A stretch of 45,791 nucleotides of DNA from a virus. Made by a program: the position numbers and the translations under genes. The notes under the pieces were generated by a model. It saw only the letters and a list, made by a program, of their open reading frames with translations. It was not told the DNA's origin and ran no database searches. Every line of letters begins with the position of its first letter. Position 1 is the stretch's first letter. Shown piece after piece: positions 1 to 7,980 of this stretch. The DNA lies in IMG/VR virus record IMGVR_UViG_3300041411_000401, positions 1 to 45,791 of that record, one strand, 5' to 3'.

Positions 1-324
1 TTATATAGAGGGGCGCGCAGGTTCATAAACGGACACGACCTCGGCCGTCACTTTCCCCAGCACAATGATGCCTTCCATGCCCTCTCCGTCGATCGTCTCG
101 CCGTCTGCGGTGATGATACCTGAAAGAAACAGTCTGCCCAGTTGCGGGAACTCGCCCATCTGGAATACAACCTTGTCGCCTGGCACGGGCTTGAGTGACT
201 TGTCAGCCAGCACGAACCCGTCAGGCGTCTCAATCAAGATCATGTTGTTGCGGTGTGGCATCAGTACATCGTTCAGGTCTATGCGCCGCTCGATGTAATC
301 GGACGCTGGTGATGGAAAACCCAT
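1..324 (-). CDS. UmuD-like protein lacking the protease catalytic residues
   Basis: The first 17 residues (GFPSPASDYIERRIDLN) closely resemble the UmuD segment that follows the cleavage site, and the rest (107 aa) has the size and beta-rich look of the UmuD'/LexA peptidase fold. The Gly-Asp-Ser-Met serine motif and the later lysine of S24 peptidases are absent: an Ile-Glu-Thr-Pro-Asp stretch lies where the serine should be. It cannot be a working autoprotease. It resembles a UmuD' mimic that could bind UmuC, UmuD or RecA, which is inference. A GAGGT ribosome site precedes the ATG, 2 bp after the upstream gene's stop. Both genes sit behind a LexA box at 590-605, so SOS induction is expected. 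Confidence 0.75.
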   Translation of the reverse strand: MGFPSPASDYIERRIDLNDVLMPHRNNMILIETPDGFVLADKSLKPVPGDKVVFQMGEFPQLGRLFLSGIITADGETIDGEGMEGIIVLGKVTAEVVSVYEPARPSI

Positions 325-326
325 AG

Positions 327-566
327 TTACCTCACGTATCCCATGTTGCGTAACGACCAGGTCTTATTCTCGCTTTCCTCCGTAACCAGCTCGAAGAAGA
401 AATTCTGGTAACGCCGGATCCACCGGTTGCACTCTGCCAGCGTCCACGCGTGATTCAGGTCATCCAGACGTTTCTGGAATGCCGCAGTGGTGACAATCTG
501 CCGACCTCTGCCGTCCTTCGTTATCGCGCCAGTGAACGCCGCGTGTATGTCACTTTCTCTCGCCAT
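327..566 (-). CDS. Small SOS-operon protein of unknown function
   Basis: This 79-aa protein is the first gene after the LexA box at 590-605. It has a strong AGGAGG ribosome site and lies directly upstream of the UmuD-like gene, so the two probably form one operon. It has a VTTAAFQ segment followed by a Trp/Tyr-rich part (WTLAECNRWIRRYQNFF) and a conserved-looking RNMG end. From memory, similar prophage proteins have been labelled 'DNA polymerase V' in databases, probably from their neighbourhood; there is no polymerase domain here. The function is unknown, and a role in SOS or RecA/UmuC modulation is only suggested by position. Confidence 0.75.
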   Translation of the reverse strand: MARESDIHAAFTGAITKDGRGRQIVTTAAFQKRLDDLNHAWTLAECNRWIRRYQNFFFELVTEESENKTWSLRNMGYVR

Positions 567-589
567 GATAAATCCTCCTCTGATAAATG

Positions 590-605
590 CTGTATGGATA
601 AACAG
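590..605 (-). promoter_or_regulatory. LexA (SOS) box
   Basis: CTGTATGGATAAACAG fits the LexA consensus CTGT-N8-ACAG exactly. It ends 24 bp upstream of the ATG of the 79-aa gene. The promoter hexamers are not clear; a TTGATC (626-631 on the minus strand) could be a -35 element. The box predicts LexA repression and DNA-damage induction of the two genes ending at base 1. Confidence 0.85.
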
Positions 606-755
606 TAATATCGATCGGTAGTTTTGATCAAGGCGGAGCGGCGCACAGATTTGTAAAGGGGTTGATGGTGAAGGGTTTTTAGTTGGCGCTGGCCGTCACG
701 AGTGACTAATCTCAAATTACACCCGCAGCCCGCTGAGACTGGCGCGCTACACTCT

Positions 756-778
756 GCCCCGTCGCCGGGGCTTTTTTT
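756..778 (+). terminator. Rho-independent terminator facing right, with no gene before it
   Basis: GCCCCG-TCGC-CGGGGC forms a 6-bp GC stem with a 4-nt loop, followed by seven T on the plus strand. Read leftward it has no U tract. No plus-strand protein gene lies upstream; the region 606-755 holds only short inverted repeats (for example GTCAC-GA-GTGAC). It may end a small RNA or a transcript from the LexA-box region. Confidence 0.7.
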
Positions 779-796
779 GACCACTCTTAAGGCTCG

Positions 797-1870
797 CTAA
801 ATTTGATTTGTAACCGACAGCCCCTTGCTACGCATAAAATATTTGCGCGCTTTTTCTGAAGGTCTTTCGATAACAATGTGAGCAATGATCCCAACGATAA
901 ATGCCGACAGGATTAAAACAATGAAGTTTACAAAGCCTGAGTTTTCCATCGGAATGGCTCTCATAATGTAGTTATACAGGTATATTGAAAAAGAGCACCT
1001 GCCAATGAAGGCTAGAAATCTTATAACGACATTATCATATGTTGCTCGATTTTCCTTTACAGAGAAATACGCCAGAACCAGAGAGAACAAGCAAGAGAAA
1101 AATATCTCATATAGCCTGGCCTTGTTTTCATAAACTCCAAACTTAGAGGAAAGCATGATGACCATGGCGATAGATATTAACCAAGCTATCCCATATCGCG
1201 ACAGCATGTTATAAATGAAGTCCCTGTGCATATAACTGAGAACGCCAGCCACGAACAGGCACAGGTAGGCTGGCAGTCCAAAAGTAAGGATCGTGTTGTC
1301 AGAGCTTACGGAGACGGCAACAGCCATCACTAGCGATAGCAGGAGAGTCAAAGCCTTTCCTGGCATCGATGACAGTAAGGCGAAGATGAACGGGAGGAGA
1401 ACATAGAACTGCATCTCAGCGGCAAGAGTCCAGTATACCCCCGATATTGAATACATAGTTTGCTGGAAGAAGTTATGAATAAATAACAGGTGGGTCACTA
1501 TATCGAAAGGGGCTACAGGCTTAACGACTACATCGTATTGCGTGATAATGAAATACCAGAAAGCTATGGATGCATAATATGACGGAGCAATCCTCAGGAA
1601 TCGGTTAATTACGTAGCGAGCATATATTCTGCCACTAAACCCATCAGAGAACTTTCTTTCAGTTGACGCGCCCATGCAGAAGCCAGAGATAACGAAAAAC
1701 ATTCCGACCCCAACCCATCCGTTTCCAAAGATGTTTCCTAATGAAAATCCATCCTTGTCCATTCCAGGACCACCAAAAGTGGCCCCGAGATGGAAAAGCG
1801 TTACCAGAATTATTGAGAGAGCCCGAAAGCAATCGATAGCGTTATTTCTCATTTGAATTTGAATATGCAT
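797..1870 (-). CDS. Acyltransferase 3 family membrane protein (OafA-like)
   Basis: This 357-aa integral membrane protein has the acyltransferase-3 signature: RALSIILVTLFHLG near the N terminus, with the conserved His, then FFVISGF, then about ten hydrophobic segments. The family transfers acetyl or other acyl groups to sugars, for example on O antigen. In a phage this fits lysogenic conversion that masks the receptor. It lies after the tail-fibre genes, where cargo is usual, and is visibly richer in A+T than the virion genes, a sign of separate acquisition. The start is uncertain: ATG at 1870 or the Met codon six residues later, neither with a clear ribosome site. An inverted repeat lies just before the first ATG. 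Confidence 0.88.
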   Translation of the reverse strand: MHIQIQMRNNAIDCFRALSIILVTLFHLGATFGGPGMDKDGFSLGNIFGNGWVGVGMFFVISGFCMGASTERKFSDGFSGRIYARYVINRFLRIAPSYYASIAFWYFIITQYDVVVKPVAPFDIVTHLLFIHNFFQQTMYSISGVYWTLAAEMQFYVLLPFIFALLSSMPGKALTLLLSLVMAVAVSVSSDNTILTFGLPAYLCLFVAGVLSYMHRDFIYNMLSRYGIAWLISIAMVIMLSSKFGVYENKARLYEIFFSCLFSLVLAYFSVKENRATYDNVVIRFLAFIGRCSFSIYLYNYIMRAIPMENSGFVNFIVLILSAFIVGIIAHIVIERPSEKARKYFMRSKGLSVTNQI

Positions 1871-1897
1871 GGTAGTTTTTTGTTACGTAAAACTACC
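1871..1897 (-). repeat. Inverted repeat at the start of the acyltransferase gene
   Basis: GGTAGTTTT and AAAACTACC are perfect 9-nt arms around a 9-nt loop, directly before the acyltransferase ATG and about 30 bp after the stop of tfa. There is no U tract after it on the minus strand, so it is a weak terminator candidate. In mRNA it could hide the ribosome-loading region, or it could be a protein-binding site. Confidence 0.6.
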
Positions 1898-1924
1898 ATA
1901 ACATTAGCGGAACTTACAAAAGAG

Positions 1925-2329
1925 TTATGCGGGCTTCTGAGGCCACTTGATGTCAGGCGCACTTGATGTGTCAACGGCCTGAAGGGACTGGTAATATTTC
2001 ATCCAGGTAGTAAGGGATGCTTTGTCTGAATCTGTGATTATGCCTAGCATCAGCTGGGTTTGCCATGGCTGAGTAAAGGAATTTACCTCACTCATCAGCC
2101 ATTTCTTATCAGCATTCGCCTGCGCTACTAAATCTTCTTTTGGCGTATCCGGAACGACAGGAGAATAAAACTTACCTTTCTTATATGTCCCCCCAATCTG
2201 GCAATTTGCGTCACCGCATGCAACAGCCTGAAGACCTTCACCTGGGCTCCACTCGGTTTCTCCATCCCACACAATGGTATTGACGATATTACCTTCGGCG
2301 TCAACGACAGCGTAAACTTCGTTAGTCAT
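1925..2329 (-). CDS. tfa: Tail fibre assembly protein (Tfa family)
   Basis: The 134-aa product has the Tfa layout: a short N-terminal beta part (YAVVDAEGNIVNTIVWDG), then a C-terminal helical part with the typical ADKKWLMSEVN and TQPWQTQLMLGIITDSDKA segments. Tfa proteins act as chaperones for the trimeric tail fibre tip. The ATG at 2329 is chosen because it overlaps the fibre stop codon (TAATG) and has GGGAG upstream; a longer frame from 2344 has no such support. Translation is probably coupled to the fibre gene. Confidence 0.93.
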   Translation of the reverse strand: MTNEVYAVVDAEGNIVNTIVWDGETEWSPGEGLQAVACGDANCQIGGTYKKGKFYSPVVPDTPKEDLVAQANADKKWLMSEVNSFTQPWQTQLMLGIITDSDKASLTTWMKYYQSLQAVDTSSAPDIKWPQKPA

Positions 2330-3672
2330 TATGCATACTCCCAAATTTCCAGATAACCAGAAGTGCCAGGTCCGCCTACATCACCATTATTGCTGGCAAG
2401 CTGAGAGCATCCGCCGCCCGCCGCCCCGTACCCAAGTCCGACAGAGCCAGGTGCGCCGCCAAGGCCGCCCTGACCTCCAACCCCAAACGGAGACGATCCA
2501 CCAACTCCCCCTTTAGCCTGGTTTGTGCCTGCGCCCAGGATTAGCGCAGGCTGCCCTGCTGATGCAGGGAAGGCGATTCGAAGTGCTCCAGATGTTACTG
2601 TTGGGTATGCAGTTCCGTTAGTTATCGAACCAACAGAAATTGTCGGCGTCACTGCCGACCCTGCATAACCACCTGCACCTCCTGGTATTGTGACAACGCC
2701 AGCCATGATAGTGGCTCCTCCATTACCTCCGGCAGTAGGGGTTTTAGCCCCTGCTGTGCCTGCAGACCCCACAGTTATTGCATAGCTCGAAAGTAATGAA
2801 TCCAGCGACAGCTCGGCGTACGCCCCAGATTGCCCCCCACCAGAGGTGGATTGCTGGCTGGAAGTAGTTGCAGGACAACCGCCACCGCCACCGCCACCAC
2901 CTACGCCTCTCACGATAGCTTTTTTAGCTCCCAGCGTTGGCGTGTAGGTGCCCGATGCGGTAAATGCTTGAATCCTGATTAGACTTCCCGGGGATGCAGA
3001 TTGATTGATATTTACCCCGTCGCCTTGTAAAAAAGCATTATTTTGAGCCGGTACGGCAACACCTGTGCCGCTCGGTGTTTTAACTGTAACGCTGAATGCG
3101 CCACTGCAGTTGTTAACCACCTCCCAGCGCTTAACCCATGCTGGCACAATCAGGTTGATATTCGCCGTTAATGTACCTGCCAGCGTAATGCGATCGCGCC
3201 CTGCCTGAAGCGTAGTAAGCGTGATACTTGAGCCAGATAGGCCAGTGATTGCCGTGGTTCCATAAAAACCCGATGGCACCCAACCTGTTAATGCGGACGT
3301 GGTATTTTCCGGATTCGTGCTGTTCCCATCTGTGGTATTGAGCCAGAAGCCATCAAGCGTGGAATTAGGGATTCTTGCACCCTTTGGATAGCCGCTGATC
3401 GCGGTATTAAAGTCCGCATTGAACGGATAACCTGAGCCAGCCTGAGACCAGCGCAAAGCTGCGGTGATGTCATTAAGCACACCATTAAAGTCAGTACCAA
3501 ATGGAGGTACACCACCCGCAGCCAGAGGTGTTCTGGTCAGCGGAGGGAATCCATCAACGTATGAGGCGCGGCCCGCTGTGATGCCAATCTGTGAGTCGTT
3601 GGGGATGTTCTGTTTAGAGCCTGCGTCCGCAAATGGAACCGGCAGTAATTTAGGCTGCGAGCTGGTCTGCAT
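2329..3672 (-). CDS. Tail fibre with glycine-rich receptor-binding tip
   Basis: This 447-aa fibre protein starts with a baseplate-attachment region (ADAGSKQNIP, then GFPPLTRTPLAAGG, about residues 15-55), typical of short phage tail fibres. A middle beta region follows, then FTASGTYTPTLGAKK (about 237-251). From 255 to the end lies a glycine-rich domain opening with nine of ten residues Gly and rich in GG, GGAGG and GGVGG patches. Such domains pack as polyglycine-type helices in adhesin tips and bind surface receptors. The start at 3672 has AGGAA upstream and overlaps the previous gene by 23 bp. It is followed by tfa, its likely chaperone. Confidence 0.9.
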   Translation of the reverse strand: MQTSSQPKLLPVPFADAGSKQNIPNDSQIGITAGRASYVDGFPPLTRTPLAAGGVPPFGTDFNGVLNDITAALRWSQAGSGYPFNADFNTAISGYPKGARIPNSTLDGFWLNTTDGNSTNPENTTSALTGWVPSGFYGTTAITGLSGSSITLTTLQAGRDRITLAGTLTANINLIVPAWVKRWEVVNNCSGAFSVTVKTPSGTGVAVPAQNNAFLQGDGVNINQSASPGSLIRIQAFTASGTYTPTLGAKKAIVRGVGGGGGGGGCPATTSSQQSTSGGGQSGAYAELSLDSLLSSYAITVGSAGTAGAKTPTAGGNGGATIMAGVVTIPGGAGGYAGSAVTPTISVGSITNGTAYPTVTSGALRIAFPASAGQPALILGAGTNQAKGGVGGSSPFGVGGQGGLGGAPGSVGLGYGAAGGGCSQLASNNGDVGGPGTSGYLEIWEYA

Positions 3673-4336
3673 TTTGTATTCCTGAGTCGGGGAAGAAGGT
3701 GCCGCTTTCGAATGGCTGCATTTCAGCCTCGGCAAATCCAAAGGTGTTGTTGAAATCGAGTGACATAATGCTGACGCTGACGCCTGCAGGTTTGGCGATC
3801 GCATTTGAATTTAGCAGGATGGCCCACTCTACCGGCGTCAGGTTGAAGCCAAAGACGTAGCTCATGGACATAACGCCGGTAATGGCGACGAACGTGTCAC
3901 CCTGGTCGCCAAACAGGTAATAAAGAGCTTTATTTAGCGACGGTATAGAGCAGTCGGTGATGTTCGCCATCGCCTTAGCCATGATCAGCTTTCGGTATCC
4001 ATCGTCAGCCAGCCTGACCGTCGATGTCAGTTGCACGCCTTCAAAGAAAGGCGCTCCATCAAACGGTTTTGGCGAATCGTCACTGGCGCTGATAAACGCT
4101 TCATCAAAGCCGAAATATGTCGCCGCCTCACGAACGTTGAGCAGCCTTGAAACGCCAACTATCTTCCCCCACACATCCAGCCCGTACCCGGTTGCCGTTG
4201 AAACATCCCAAATGGCTGTCAGGAATTCGTCGGTGAATTCCGTCATGTCAATTGATGTGTTGAAGGTTTCAATCAGGCTTCGGATATTGGGGCTGGCGGC
4301 GTATTGCGTGAGGATCGTGTCTTTCACGTTCTTCAT
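3650..4336 (-). CDS. DUF2612 baseplate/tail protein
   Basis: This 228-aa protein has the DUF2612 pattern: an N-terminal helical segment with FTDEFLTAIWDVSTATGYGLDVWGKIVGVSR, then a repeat-like beta part ending in MSLDFNNTFGF. It lies directly after the J-like gene and before the fibre, where P2-type phages carry gpI, and probably links the baseplate wedge to the fibre. The start overlaps the J stop (ATGA). Assignment is by family recognition and order. Confidence 0.85.
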   Translation of the reverse strand: MKNVKDTILTQYAASPNIRSLIETFNTSIDMTEFTDEFLTAIWDVSTATGYGLDVWGKIVGVSRLLNVREAATYFGFDEAFISASDDSPKPFDGAPFFEGVQLTSTVRLADDGYRKLIMAKAMANITDCSIPSLNKALYYLFGDQGDTFVAITGVMSMSYVFGFNLTPVEWAILLNSNAIAKPAGVSVSIMSLDFNNTFGFAEAEMQPFESGTFFPDSGIQNADQLAA

Positions 4337-5571
4337 ACAAGGCTCACTGAGATATCACTGGCGTCAAGGGAGGGTATCTGGTCAACGCCATACTCGACAG
4401 ATGAGGCGTAGTTAACGCCGTCCAGGCTGATGGTTACTGACAGCACGTTAACTGACGCTGTATCGATGTTGTTCAGCACAGAGTAATAGCCGCCGGCAAA
4501 GACCTTCGACGCGATACGCGCTTTAGGCACCAGGTCGCTATTGCCATTGAAGGCGCTGATGATTGCCGCCCGAACCTGATCGACAATGTCCGATGGAAGC
4601 GATTGTGAGTCCTCCAGTTGGACCATGAACCGGGTTCTGGTCTGCGTCGGAGTGTTCCACGTCATCGTATACTTAGGGTTGATGTTCGTGCCGCGCGAGG
4701 TGTCTGTAACCACCGCAGAAGTATTGCCAACCATTCCGCAGCCAGCCTGATTCTTCAGGTAGATAGCCTGAGCGATGTCCTGCGCGTTACCGCCATACAC
4801 GGCGATATAGACACTGTGTGCCGGTACCGGATAATTGGTTGAGCCAATGTTGACCGTCGCGCCTGAGTGATTCGACCACACATATGCGTCCACAACGCCA
4901 GCCACATCAAGCACCGCGGCATAGATTGACTCAGGGGTTCCCTTCGCATTTAGTGCGACAGACTGCTTGCGCCGGTACTCGAAGTTGGCGCGGGTCTCGA
5001 CATCATTACCTGGAACACCTGCTGCTGCGTTGGTGATGCCAGACCAGCCAGTAACCGCACGATAGATAGTGTTCAGTGAACCTGCCGGGCACGCTATCGC
5101 CCCGCTGGTCTGATTCTGGAATACGATATCGACAGCGCCAGAGGCGGGAATGGTTGCTTCTGCCAGCGAGGTGTAGATATAACCCGCCTCATCCTGTGCT
5201 GTGCTTCCCGACGGGATTACGGTGCCAACCAGACCAGTAGCTGTCGCGGTTACCGTGGTTCCCTGCGCCGCTATGCGATCGATAAAGTAAATGCGTCCAA
5301 TCGCGTCCTGAAAGCGTCCAGCCGCGTAATCCGGGTTGATGCCATTCACTATAGAAAGCAACTGGTCATTCTTATCTGCAATGATGGCAGTTTCGCTCAT
5401 GGCGACCTGCCCTTGCGGCGTGGTCAGGCTTTTGCTCATCCCGCCGCCCAGCGCGCTATCTAAATCGCTGAGCCGCCCATCTAAAATATCCTTCTCATCC
5501 GGCACTGACAGGCCGATGTCAGAGAACGTGGCCGCCGGCACCGATGTGGTAACGATTACTGTGTCTGCCAT
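4333..5571 (-). CDS. Baseplate J/gp47-like protein
   Basis: This 412-aa baseplate wedge component has the typical N-terminal ADTVIV...PDEKDILDGRLSDLDSALGG region and the central GIPGNDVETRANFEYRRKQSVA-like segment (here with AAGVPGNDVETR) shared by P2 gpJ, Mu gp47 and T4 gp6 families. Together with the gp25-like protein and DUF2612 protein it forms the wedge of a contractile tail. It follows the gp25-like gene after a short gap and overlaps the next gene by ATGA. Confidence 0.92.
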   Translation of the reverse strand: MADTVIVTTSVPAATFSDIGLSVPDEKDILDGRLSDLDSALGGGMSKSLTTPQGQVAMSETAIIADKNDQLLSIVNGINPDYAAGRFQDAIGRIYFIDRIAAQGTTVTATATGLVGTVIPSGSTAQDEAGYIYTSLAEATIPASGAVDIVFQNQTSGAIACPAGSLNTIYRAVTGWSGITNAAAGVPGNDVETRANFEYRRKQSVALNAKGTPESIYAAVLDVAGVVDAYVWSNHSGATVNIGSTNYPVPAHSVYIAVYGGNAQDIAQAIYLKNQAGCGMVGNTSAVVTDTSRGTNINPKYTMTWNTPTQTRTRFMVQLEDSQSLPSDIVDQVRAAIISAFNGNSDLVPKARIASKVFAGGYYSVLNNIDTASVNVLSVTISLDGVNYASSVEYGVDQIPSLDASDISVSLV

Positions 5572-5578
5572 TTTGGCC

Positions 5579-5938
5579 TCAGAGATTGATGGTGCTTTGG
5601 TCGTAGTTGGTGTCGGTTATTGTCATGACGCCGGATGCGATTCGGTTCTGTTTGCCGATCACAGTCGTGCAAGTTGCGGTCTGCACGTAATCGAGCTTTT
5701 GCGCCTCAGACTGCATCTTGGTGTTGATGAGCTGCGTTCCCGGCCAGTGACCGAGGATGCGCTGGTAATAAGGGATGCCGAGCGATGTGTCATACCATGC
5801 TTCGCCGAGGAATGTTTTGCATGCGCAGGCCACATCCTGCGCGACAGCGTAGGGGTTTGGCGTGGAGGCAAGGTTGCCGGATCCGTCAAGAGTCAGGTCC
5901 CATGCGTCGGTATTTAGCAGGAGAGATTTGGTTATCAT
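5579..5938 (-). CDS. gp25/gpW-like baseplate wedge protein
   Basis: This 119-aa protein carries the gp25-like pattern: WDLTLDGSGNLA, AVAQDVACACKTFLGEAWYDTSLGIPY, then a C-terminal beta strand pair. Members sit at the contact between sheath and baseplate. GGAGAAAG precedes the ATG. It starts just after the terminator of the upstream periplasmic-protein gene, so read-through or antitermination is needed for late transcription to reach it. Confidence 0.88.
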   Translation of the reverse strand: MITKSLLLNTDAWDLTLDGSGNLASTPNPYAVAQDVACACKTFLGEAWYDTSLGIPYYQRILGHWPGTQLINTKMQSEAQKLDYVQTATCTTVIGKQNRIASGVMTITDTNYDQSTINL

Positions 5939-5952
5939 GCTTTCTCCGGGCG

Positions 5953-5975
5953 AAAAAAAACCCGCCGGAGCGGGT
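5953..5975 (-). terminator. Rho-independent terminator of the secreted-protein gene
   Basis: On the minus strand ACCCGC-TCCG-GCGGGT forms a 6-bp stem, followed by a run of T. The stem begins inside the stop codon of the gene ending at 5975. It cuts across the baseplate operon, which fits an independently expressed cargo gene. Confidence 0.8.
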
Positions 5976-6352
5976 CATTGTGATGTCAGCTTCCCGGCTC
6001 GAAGTAGCCGTTGATAGCTTGGTATGTATTTAGATGGTTCAGTCATACAGGCATGCATAAATTCGGGGTCTGACTGCCCCGCACCTGTGCGAGAAAATCT
6101 GTCTGCAATATCCTTATTGCTTCGCAATGAGGTGATGATTCTGTCTGCTTCATCGTTTCCGATCATCAGCTCACTGGCAACCTGGTAAGTTGACTGCCGC
6201 CACTTACCATCGTCTTTATCAAAGGCTGCAAGTGATGCCACAGAATAAAGGCGCGGCACCGTGCTACATGCAGTAATGACGGCTGATGTATCTAATTGCT
6301 GAGCGCTGGCGAAACAGGAAAATCCGAGTAGTAGCAGCGTGAGTAGTCTCAT
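5975..6352 (-). CDS. Small exported protein inserted in the baseplate operon
   Basis: This 125-aa protein opens with a clear signal peptide (MRLLTLLLLGFSCFASAQQ, cleavage probably after ASA). The mature part has two cysteines that may form a disulfide and helical segments, so it is probably periplasmic. No family is recognised. The start at 6352 is supported by GGAGGAATT just before the ATG; a longer frame from 6388 has no ribosome site. Its own terminator, position between the spike and gp25-like genes, and unrelated product mark it as a cargo ('moron') gene, perhaps expressed in lysogens to alter the envelope. Confidence 0.82.
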   Translation of the reverse strand: MRLLTLLLLGFSCFASAQQLDTSAVITACSTVPRLYSVASLAAFDKDDGKWRQSTYQVASELMIGNDEADRIITSLRSNKDIADRFSRTGAGQSDPEFMHACMTEPSKYIPSYQRLLRAGKLTSQ

Positions 6353-6409
6353 AATTCCTCCATGGGTCTGTATGAATTCTACTCCCACCTGACCGCAATT
6401 GAATGCAAT

Positions 6410-7126
6410 TTATTGCGGCTTCCCAGTGTTTCCACCACCTGTCTGTACTCCAGTATGAACATGGTCAGATAGCTTGATGCCCTTGCCTGTAACCTCGCCC
6501 TGCGCCGTGATGTTTCCTTTGAAATTGAAGTCACCTGCATAGCTTCCTGAGCCCTGATTTACGGGGCCATTCAGTACTATGCTTGCAGAGTTAAGGGTGA
6601 CACTGGTGGCGGCGTTTATTTCGACTGTAGGGGCCGTCATGCTCACCACCAGAGGTGAAACGATATCAATGCCGTCATCAGCGAATCTCACATACTGCAC
6701 CGGCAACGCGTTCAGCATTCCACCCAGATAAACACCGTCAGCTTCATTGTGCGTGCGTGATGATCCTGGCATATCCTCTTTCTTAGTCTCGCGCACGCGG
6801 CTGGTATCACGGTCACAGCAAAGCATCAGGCCAATATCACCGACCACCGGATCCATAATCAACGCACTGCTGCCTCGCTGTATTCGCCAGACCGGGATGT
6901 TAAACACCTGGCTGTTCTCTATCGGAGTTCCTTCACCAGAAAAACCCGAAACCAAAGGCATTACATTCACCAGTGGCGGCTCTTCGTCAGAGATGAATTT
7001 AACTTTCTCGACACGAACTATCTGGATGAAGGCATTTTTGTTAAGCATTGCCCTGAACATGAATGCCTGAGCGTTGGAGTCATGATTAATATCTTCCGGC
7101 CTGACAGCCATTCTTTTCTCTGTCAT
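6410..7126 (-). CDS. Baseplate central spike protein (gp138/gpV-like)
   Basis: The 238-aa protein has a gp138-type N terminus with an OB-fold-like region (NVMPLVSGFSGEGTPIENSQVFNIPVW, then DPVVGDIGLMLCCDRD), a beta-helix-like middle rich in T/V/S, and a C-terminal DHVHTGV. The His-Val-His pair is the iron-binding HxH motif found at the tip of phage spikes. It pierces the outer membrane when the tail contracts. The start at 7126 overlaps the hub stop (ATGA); a frame extending to 7195 is an artefact inside the hub gene. Confidence 0.9.
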   Translation of the reverse strand: MTEKRMAVRPEDINHDSNAQAFMFRAMLNKNAFIQIVRVEKVKFISDEEPPLVNVMPLVSGFSGEGTPIENSQVFNIPVWRIQRGSSALIMDPVVGDIGLMLCCDRDTSRVRETKKEDMPGSSRTHNEADGVYLGGMLNALPVQYVRFADDGIDIVSPLVVSMTAPTVEINAATSVTLNSASIVLNGPVNQGSGSYAGDFNFKGNITAQGEVTGKGIKLSDHVHTGVQTGGGNTGKPQ

Positions 7127-7980
7127 TGCGTAATAACTCCAAGATCTGTGCTGGCTGCATAGACTACTGTGCACCATGGGCCGCCCTCCATCCATGTAGA
7201 TAGATGATGGTTGGCAGATATAACAGTGTATTCACCGCTTGCGTTAGGTAGTTCCGTGTTGAGCGTCACCTTTCTGCCGAGGCAAAATAGGTTGCTGAAT
7301 GTCGATGTGAAGTTAATGCCGTATCCGCTCATGACCGGGTAACCTATCAACCCGCTTTCCTTTGATACATAAGGCCTGACGTCGTCCACCCTTCCACCCT
7401 GCGGCCAGATATAAATCACACCCAGCCGGAAGTCGGAGTTAATACCGGCCGCGCTGCATATCTGCCTGATCTGACTTATCGGGTCGCCCCGGAAATAGAC
7501 GCCGGACAACTTAGCCTTTACACCACTATTAACAACTGTGTAGTTGATGGTTTTGGCGATCGACTCAATTACCGTCGCAACATCCACAGAACCTTCTGCC
7601 GAGAAAGGCGAGGCGTTGATGGTTTGCTCAAATCCGGTAGCAAAGGCGCTGATTATCAGCGGCGCATCTGGCATCTGGTTCATGTCGGCAAAGCAATTGG
7701 TGATTGAGCCCAGGAATATCGGGGTGTCATCGGCCCACACCTTGATCATATTTTGCTTAATGCTGCTTAGCTGGCGGCCCTTGTAGCTCAGAAGGGCCAT
7801 GTTAGCCATGCTCAGTCCAAACACACGAGCATTCATCTCCGAGCCAGCTACGCCACCGTATGCACCCATCTCGACCTCAGCCTTGATATTATCGATGGTC
7901 AGGATGTCGTTGCCTTTATCATCGAAAGCGCCGTCTTTGAGGGTGAACTGAAATTTAAGACTGCGTTTTTTGTAGGTCAT
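7123..7980 (-). CDS. Baseplate hub protein (gpD/gp27-like)
   Basis: This 285-aa protein lies between the plug-like and spike genes, the usual position of the hub. It has a tube-like N-terminal fold ([32 protein letters not shown]), then segments [16 protein letters not shown] and a C-terminal [27 protein letters not shown] typical of hub proteins. It should bind the spike trimer. Similarity to phage late-control D proteins is structural and positional, judged by eye. Overlaps of 4 bp join it to both neighbours. Confidence 0.8.
   Translation of the reverse strand: MTYKKRSLKFQFTLKDGAFDDKGNDILTIDNIKAEVEMGAYGGVAGSEMNARVFGLSMANMALLSYKGRQLSSIKQNMIKVWADDTPIFLGSITNCFADMNQMPDAPLIISAFATGFEQTINASPFSAEGSVDVATVIESIAKTINYTVVNSGVKAKLSGVYFRGDPISQIRQICSAAGINSDFRLGVIYIWPQGGRVDDVRPYVSKESGLIGYPVMSGYGINFTSTFSNLFCLGRKVTLNTELPNASGEYTVISANHHLSTWMEGGPWCTVVYAASTDLGVITQ

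Noticed and set aside
521-784. 87-aa minus-strand frame upstream of the SOS unit
   Set aside because: It runs through the terminator and LexA box and overlaps the 79-aa gene; no ribosome site or protein-like composition.
5336-5917. 193-aa plus-strand frame
   Set aside because: Antisense to the J-like and gp25-like genes; no ribosome site and no family pattern.
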